Shown here piece after piece: positions 4,546-8,386 of a stretch of 8,386 bases of DNA. This DNA is from Thermoplasmata archaeon. GTDB taxonomy: Archaea; Thermoplasmatota; Thermoplasmata; Thermoplasmatales; Thermoplasmataceae. Location: assembly GCA_021806355.1 (NCBI GenBank), contig JAJZXT010000158.1:1-8386 (forward strand), written 5' to 3'. The notes under the pieces are model-generated. The model ran no database searches. It saw only the letters and a program-made list of their open reading frames with translations, and was not told the DNA's origin. The translations under genes were made by a program, and so were the position numbers. Position 1 is the first letter of the stretch. Each line of letters begins with the position of its first letter.

Positions 4546-5593
4546 CTCTTTCAACCTCTATAGCATCCCATGTTGGATATTCCTCTATTTCATAGAGGTC
4601 ATAATCTATTTTTCCCTTCAGATCCTCCATGATCCATGGAGGTATCTCTACCCTCTTTTTTACCGGGTTAATGTGTATGTCCAGTTGGTTCACGCCAAGC
4701 CTGATCAGTTCTTCCCTGATCTCATAAATGTTGGCTCCTTCAACTATCCCCTTTATTATGGTCCCATCCTTTGTAACAACGTCAATTGATCTTGCTGCAT
4801 TTTTAGCCCTTCTTTTCAACCGGTTCTTCAGTTGAACGCCATCCTTGAATGCCGCAGAGCAATAATGGACAGCATAGTCTGGATGCTCCTTTACCATCTT
4901 GATGGCAAGGTTCTGGCTTCCCTTCGCCCCGGACTCGTAATCACTTTTGATTTTGTAATTCTTTCCAAGCAGGTTCTCGAAATTAGTTTCTGAAAATTCC
5001 AATTCGTTGAGATTAATGAATTCGACTTCCATTCTCCTGGCAAAATCAATAAGGGCAAGAGTCTCTTTCTCCCTTCCCGGCAAGCTTGGCACCTCTATCC
5101 CGACAACCATTCCATTATCCTTTGACCACTTTATGCGATCCTTGAAGACTGATCGATCCATCATATTCCATATTTCCTCAGGAGGGTGGAATCTTATCTC
5201 ATCCAGGCCCGCCTTTGCTGTGGTATCAATGGCTTCCTTTGAGCCGCTTATGGTGTATAAATGAATATGATGGGATGGTCCAAATTCTTCCTTCAATATC
5301 TTAATGTATTCCGAGGTTCTTTCATAATATTTTAATGGATCCCCACCCGTAATCCCGGTACCGGTGGCCTGGATCATCTTTGCTTCATAAATGACATCCC
5401 TCATATTGGAAAGTGGCATTTCATCTGCGTACATCACGTCCTTCATTTTCTTCTGCTCAGAAAGTGGGCAATAAAAGCACTTTGCGTCACAAATACCTGA
5501 GACAAAGAGCACCATCTTGGCACCCCTGGCGCACATCTGGCAACCAACCGGCAATTTACCGTTATAAGCTGAATCTCCAGATAGATGTCTCAT
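4535..5593 (-). CDS. Radical SAM protein, COG2108-like, unknown substrate
   Basis: This 352-residue protein has the radical SAM cluster motif CX3CX2C (Cys35, Cys39, Cys42 in CDAKCFYC), which binds the [4Fe-4S] cluster used to cleave S-adenosylmethionine. GITGGDP (80-86) matches the GGE-type SAM-binding motif. The family resembles pyruvate formate-lyase activating enzymes and seems to be COG2108, whose reaction I do not know. Only three other cysteines occur: Cys18 and Cys21 (GCQMC) just before the motif, and Cys245 (VHYCSAAFKDG). They could hold an extra metal site. The C-terminal part (270-352) is beta-rich with basic and acidic stretches and might bind substrate. It starts at ATG 5593 with a TATA-like box about 27 bases upstream and no SD. 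It is convergent with dph6. Confidence 0.85.
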   Translation of the reverse strand: MRHLSGDSAYNGKLPVGCQMCARGAKMVLFVSGICDAKCFYCPLSEQKKMKDVMYADEMPLSNMRDVIYEAKMIQATGTGITGGDPLKYYERTSEYIKILKEEFGPSHHIHLYTISGSKEAIDTTAKAGLDEIRFHPPEEIWNMMDRSVFKDRIKWSKDNGMVVGIEVPSLPGREKETLALIDFARRMEVEFINLNELEFSETNFENLLGKNYKIKSDYESGAKGSQNLAIKMVKEHPDYAVHYCSAAFKDGVQLKNRLKRRAKNAARSIDVVTKDGTIIKGIVEGANIYEIREELIRLGVNQLDIHINPVKKRVEIPPWIMEDLKGKIDYDLYEIEEYPTWDAIEVERVKI

Positions 5594-5614
5594 TCATTCA
5601 GTATCTTATTCAGA

Positions 5615-5626
5615 TATTAAATTAAT
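5615..5626 (-). promoter_or_regulatory. TATA-like box of the radical SAM gene
   Basis: ATTAATTTAATA on the minus strand is centred about 27 bases upstream of the ATG at 5593, consistent with leaderless transcription. It lies in the 38-base gap after the winged-helix gene, so the radical SAM gene may also receive read-through from the purB operon. Confidence 0.45.
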
Positions 5627-5631
5627 TTGTT

Positions 5632-6255
5632 CTACGACAACTCTTCAAGAGTCCTCTGGAAATATTCAGTATCTGAGGATGAATATCTTGCTATGTCATA
5701 GGAATAAGAAAGTATTGTCTTAATGGCTCTTAACAGCATCTCATTATTCTTGAAAGAAGGCTCAATTAGCATGTTCGTTGGTGGGATCTTAATGCCGTTG
5801 TTATCGAGGTTTCTGATGAATTCCTCCCTTTTTGGAGATTTCGATTTCCTGTAATTTCTCGGAAGATCCACGCCACATTTCTCAATTTCTCTCATAAAAA
5901 TAGGCCTGTTGAAAAGGAACGTCAGGACAAGAAGGCAAACGTCTCCAGCGTCTTCTTCCTTAAATGTTTTGACGGATTCTCCAAGAAAGTAATAGATATC
6001 CTTCTGGGGATTTTCCATTATAGAATAGATCCTTGAAGGCTTTATCTCCTTCTCAGATAGTATTCCAAGATCAACAAGGGCATTCAGGTAGCCTGTCAGA
6101 ACCAGTCTGTGGTAATTATAACCCCTTTCCTTAAGGGCTTTCTGGAGGCCCGATATCGACTTTTCAGATTTCTGCAGTTCTTCCAAGATTATCTCTCTCG
6201 TGATGACATCCAGATGAACGCTTTCTTTTACTACTTCATTTTGACCTTTTTCCAT
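5632..6255 (-). CDS. Uncharacterised protein with winged-helix-like N-terminus, cotranslated with PurB
   Basis: I do not recognise this 207-residue protein. Residues 16-80 look like a winged helix-turn-helix: ITREIILEELQKS, then SISGLQKALKERG, then a helix with YHRLVLTGYLNALVDLGIL, and a short wing (SEKEIKPSRIYSI). The middle (81-125) is mostly helical with a hydrophobic patch VCLLVLTFLF. A basic stretch PRNYRKSKSPKR (132-143) could contact nucleic acid, and the C-terminus is helical. It has no membrane segments or obvious catalytic motif. The ATG at 6253-6255 lies inside purB (20-base overlap) and has a strong SD, so the two are coupled. DNA binding or a regulatory role tied to purine synthesis is only a guess from context. 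Confidence 0.75.
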   Translation of the reverse strand: MEKGQNEVVKESVHLDVITREIILEELQKSEKSISGLQKALKERGYNYHRLVLTGYLNALVDLGILSEKEIKPSRIYSIMENPQKDIYYFLGESVKTFKEEDAGDVCLLVLTFLFNRPIFMREIEKCGVDLPRNYRKSKSPKREEFIRNLDNNGIKIPPTNMLIEPSFKNNEMLLRAIKTILSYSYDIARYSSSDTEYFQRTLEELS

Positions 6256-7582
6256 TTTTTATAGCCTCCTTCAAGATCTCATCGCATATTATTCCCGCGG
6301 AACCGATAAATGAGGATGGTGAAAGAATCTCACCCAATCGATCCTCTGCTATATGATCTGATACCTTCTGTTCAATCAAAGCCTCCTTAAAAGTTTTGCG
6401 CATTGCATATGAATTCATTGAGGCTTTTCTCACAAGTTCGTGTGCATCCTGTCTGTTCAAGCCTGACAGCGTCAGTTCAGTAACGACCCTCTCTGATATA
6501 GACAATGGGGAATTATCAAGATTCTGCAGCATCCTTTTCTCATCAACATAAAGATTGGTGAATATCTTTGTACTCTTGACAAGAATATGATCGGTTAATA
6601 TACATGAATACGGAATCGTAAACCTTTCCAGGGCACTATTGGTGAGATCTCGCTCGTGCCAGGTGATTGATCCCTCAATTTCAGGAGTCACCATTGATCG
6701 AATTATTCTGGAAAGGCTGCACACATTCTCCGAATCAATAGGATTTCGCTTACTCGGCATAGAGGAAGAACCCACCTGCTTTCCGGAATCAAAATTTTCC
6801 ATAACCTCCCCAATTTCCGGTCGCTGGAGATTCCTGACCTCCGTTGCAAATTTCTCCAGGGATGCAGCGATGCCAGACAGCATATTCAAGAACTCAACAT
6901 AACGGTCCCGGGAAACTATCTGCCCAGTGGCGATCTCACTTCCAAGGCCGAGCCTCTTCATTGCCCTTTTACTGATTTCCAGCCCCGACTCACCCATAGA
7001 AGCTGCAGTGCCAACTGGTCCAAGAGCCTTCCCTACGAGAATTCTTGGTAGTATTTCTTCGGATCTCTCAATGTGCCTGTTGATTTCGGAAAGATAGCTG
7101 GCCATTTTCAGGCCAAAGGTTATGGGGCTTGCATGTTGTCCATGTGTCCTGCCCAGCATAGGCGTGAGTTTGTATTTCCTAACCAGCTTAGCAAATGCCT
7201 CCTGCAATTCATATAAATCATCGAGGAGATATTTGAAAAATTCCTTTATCTGCAATGCAGTGGCAGTGTCATTGATGTCATTGGAAGTGATTCCAAAGTG
7301 GAGAAAATTCAATCCTGTATCTTTTTCTGCGATTGCAGTTATTAGGGCCATTATATCGTGCCGAATCTCCTCCTCAATCTCTTTCACCCTATGCGGAGAA
7401 ATGCCCTTTTCAATGGCATCCTTGAGTTTCCGTGAAGAACCCTCTGGAATCAATAACATTTCTTCCTGAGCAGTTGAAACGGCGAGCTCGACATCAAGCA
7501 TGAGTTTAATCCTGTTTTCCTCACTAAAAATATCTTTTACACTTTTTCTTCCATATCTGTATTCTATGGGGGAGATAGACAC
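6236..7582 (-). CDS. purB: Adenylosuccinate lyase
   Basis: This 448-residue enzyme of the fumarase/aspartase superfamily performs two steps of purine synthesis: splitting SAICAR to AICAR and adenylosuccinate to AMP, each releasing fumarate. Family motifs are all present (numbering from TTG 7585): RHDIMA (75-80), ITSNDINDT (99-107), RTHGQHASP (146-154) with the general-acid His region, the signature GSSSMPSKRNP (272-282) carrying the catalytic serine on a mobile loop, and WHERD (309-313). Length matches archaeal PurB, a homotetramer with active sites shared between subunits. GTG at 7580-7582 and TTG at 7583-7585 are adjacent in-frame starts. I chose GTG because it fits the TATA-like box spacing better. 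The next gene starts inside its 3' end. Confidence 0.97.
   Translation of the reverse strand: MSISPIEYRYGRKSVKDIFSEENRIKLMLDVELAVSTAQEEMLLIPEGSSRKLKDAIEKGISPHRVKEIEEEIRHDIMALITAIAEKDTGLNFLHFGITSNDINDTATALQIKEFFKYLLDDLYELQEAFAKLVRKYKLTPMLGRTHGQHASPITFGLKMASYLSEINRHIERSEEILPRILVGKALGPVGTAASMGESGLEISKRAMKRLGLGSEIATGQIVSRDRYVEFLNMLSGIAASLEKFATEVRNLQRPEIGEVMENFDSGKQVGSSSMPSKRNPIDSENVCSLSRIIRSMVTPEIEGSITWHERDLTNSALERFTIPYSCILTDHILVKSTKIFTNLYVDEKRMLQNLDNSPLSISERVVTELTLSGLNRQDAHELVRKASMNSYAMRKTFKEALIEQKVSDHIAEDRLGEILSPSSFIGSAGIICDEILKEAIKNGKRSK
6265..6272 (-). promoter_or_regulatory. Strong Shine-Dalgarno inside purB for the downstream gene
   Basis: GAAGGAGG on the minus strand lies nine bases before the ATG at 6255, within the last codons of purB. 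It fixes the start of the winged-helix-like gene and supports an operon. Confidence 0.8.
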
Positions 7583-7600
7583 CAATCTCTATGATTTATC

Positions 7601-7610
7601 ATATTAAATA
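7601..7610 (-). promoter_or_regulatory. TATA-like box of the purB operon
   Basis: TATTTAATAT on the minus strand is centred about 24 bases upstream of the GTG and about 21 upstream of the TTG. No SD precedes either codon, which suggests a leaderless purB transcript and favours GTG. Confidence 0.45.
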
Positions 7611-7680
7611 GTTTTTTTTCAAATTGACGATGGTGGATCTAATAAGGTTATGAAATCTACATTAATGATTTCTGATTTGA

Positions 7681-8211
7681 TTAGACTGTTCTCTGTGGAT
7701 ATCCACTGCCAATGACCTTGTTTATAGCCATATCTATGACATTAACGTTGTAGAAAAAATAGCTGGAAGCGTTATTTGTCGATTTAAACTCAATATCCAG
7801 AGACGTGTTAATCTTTGTGAAGTCTGTAAATGTGGTGAATAGATTGTTGTTGCGGTATTGTATCGTGAATCCACCCTCTGTGAAATTAGACACTCCTGAT
7901 CTGAGCGGTATACTAGAATATCCAGACGGGCCATTGAATTGGAGCTCAATATCATAGAGATTTATTGGGCTTGAAACAGTTCTGAATGTTATATTATAAT
8001 AATATCCATTCGGTGTAGATTCATTCATGACTATGAGTGTGACTGATGGTGGGGGCGGAGGCAAATTCTGAATATAGCTCTCAGCATAAACTGCAACTGT
8101 CGCTATCAGTACCACGGTTATTGAAATCATGAGTATGGTGCCTATGATTGAGGATACCGATTTTTCATCGCCATCTCTCCTTATAATAGCTCTTCTGAAT
8201 GAATGTGACAA
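7681..8211 (-). CDS. Archaeal type IV pilin-like protein (class III signal peptide)
   Basis: The 176-residue protein starts with a basic leader (RRAIIRRDGDEK), then SVSSIIGTILMISITVVLIATVAVY, which matches the archaeal Pilin_N pattern (DRAVSPVIGTILMVAIT...). A PibD/EppA-type prepilin peptidase would cut near Ser18/Val19, leaving the hydrophobic helix to build the filament core. Immediately after the helix comes a five-proline run (51-55), then an extracellular beta-rich domain of about 120 residues with five N-X-S/T sequons. It is likely a pilus subunit or minor pilin at the cell surface. Archaellin is less likely because the N-terminus is of the SxxIG pilin kind. The start appears to be TTG (8209-8211), about 27 bases after a TATA-like box. 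No assembly ATPase is in the window. Confidence 0.82.
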   Translation of the reverse strand: MSHSFRRAIIRRDGDEKSVSSIIGTILMISITVVLIATVAVYAESYIQNLPPPPPSVTLIVMNESTPNGYYYNITFRTVSSPINLYDIELQFNGPSGYSSIPLRSGVSNFTEGGFTIQYRNNNLFTTFTDFTKINTSLDIEFKSTNNASSYFFYNVNVIDMAINKVIGSGYPQRTV

Positions 8212-8216
8212 TCTAA

Positions 8217-8242
8217 GGTTAATATGATTTTAGGGTTAATAT
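8217..8242 (-). promoter_or_regulatory. Pilin promoter region with duplicated ATATTAACC
   Basis: ATATTAACC occurs twice on the minus strand, at 8234-8242 and 8217-8225, 17 bases apart. The distal copy is centred 27 bases from the TTG start and fits box A for a leaderless transcript. The proximal copy could be a second box, a regulator site or chance. Confidence 0.4.
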
Positions 8243-8317
8243 CTTTATTGTTCCAATCGTTATCCATAACGACATTTCCAATATTGAAGCCTATGGCGGA
8301 AATAGATGGTTGATTTA

Positions 8318-8386
8318 CTACAACCTTCTAATCACATTACTCAAATCATGCAATAGATAGGCCTTATCCCTCATTTCATTATTGTA
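8318..8386 (-). CDS. C-terminal end of an unidentified protein (partial)
   Basis: The minus strand is open from the right edge to a TAG at 8318-8320. It encodes 22 residues ending MRDKAYLLHDLSNVIRRL, a composition that looks like a real amphipathic C-terminal helix rather than chance. The fragment is too short to identify. It lies about 100 bases upstream of the pilin start in the same direction; the gap (8221-8317) holds only the pilin promoter and no other gene that I can see. Confidence 0.45.
   Translation of the reverse strand, partial: YNNEMRDKAYLLHDLSNVIRRL

Noticed and set aside
7734..7955. 73-residue minus-strand frame within the pilin gene
   Set aside because: It overlaps the pilin head domain in another frame and shows no family features, while the pilin frame has a clear signal peptide and sequons.
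7681..8211. Calling the pilin-like gene an archaellin
   Set aside because: The N-terminus follows the SxxIGTIL pilin pattern rather than archaellin, and no archaellum genes are nearby.
1..8386. CRISPR array, toxin-antitoxin pair, retron or other complete defence system
   Set aside because: No regularly spaced repeats, reverse transcriptase or paired small toxic genes are visible; the only mobile-system part is the tnpB end.

Overview
The window most likely comes from an archaeon of the order Thermoplasmatales or a close relative. The gene families point that way: an archaeal PurB, an archaeal-type diphthine-ammonia ligase, a COG2108-like radical SAM protein, a class III signal-peptide pilin, a stand-alone Lrp/AsnC sensor domain and a sequon-rich surface protein. 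So does the promoter layout: AT-rich TATA-like boxes lie about 24-27 bases upstream of start codons, which suggests leaderless transcripts, while two downstream operon genes have strong Shine-Dalgarno (SD) sites. GTG, TTG and perhaps CTG starts are frequent. The genus cannot be fixed from sequence alone.

Bases 1-254 hold an insertion junction. The 3' end of an IS200/IS605-type tnpB gene enters from the left on the + strand and ends inside a right-end hairpin followed by a TCAC cleavage-type tetranucleotide. The element sits in codon 41 of a minus-strand amino-acid kinase gene, of which only the promoter and about 40 codons remain here. The transcript of this end would be the TnpB guide RNA, with its guide read out of the broken kinase gene.

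Bases 320-2914 are a minus-strand three-gene operon, transcribed right to left: a membrane-anchored, heavily sequon-bearing extracellular protein, an ABC-2 permease, and its ATPase. The genes abut or overlap, and the permease reading frame appears to begin upstream of its first ATG. Next come a stand-alone Lrp/AsnC ligand-binding domain (3021-3254) and a BCP/PrxQ-like peroxiredoxin (3377-3844), both on the minus strand.

The peroxiredoxin diverges from dph6 (diphthamide synthesis on EF-2, + strand) across a 47-base gap with interleaved TATA-like boxes. dph6 converges on, and overlaps by 11 bases, a radical SAM gene of unknown function. Bases 5632-7585 are a two-gene operon in which purB (purine synthesis) is translationally linked to an uncharacterised protein with a winged-helix-like N-terminus. 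The right end carries a type IV pilin-like gene and the last codons of another minus-strand gene. Apart from the IS-derived end this looks like ordinary chromosome. No CRISPR array, tRNA, rRNA or complete defence system is visible.
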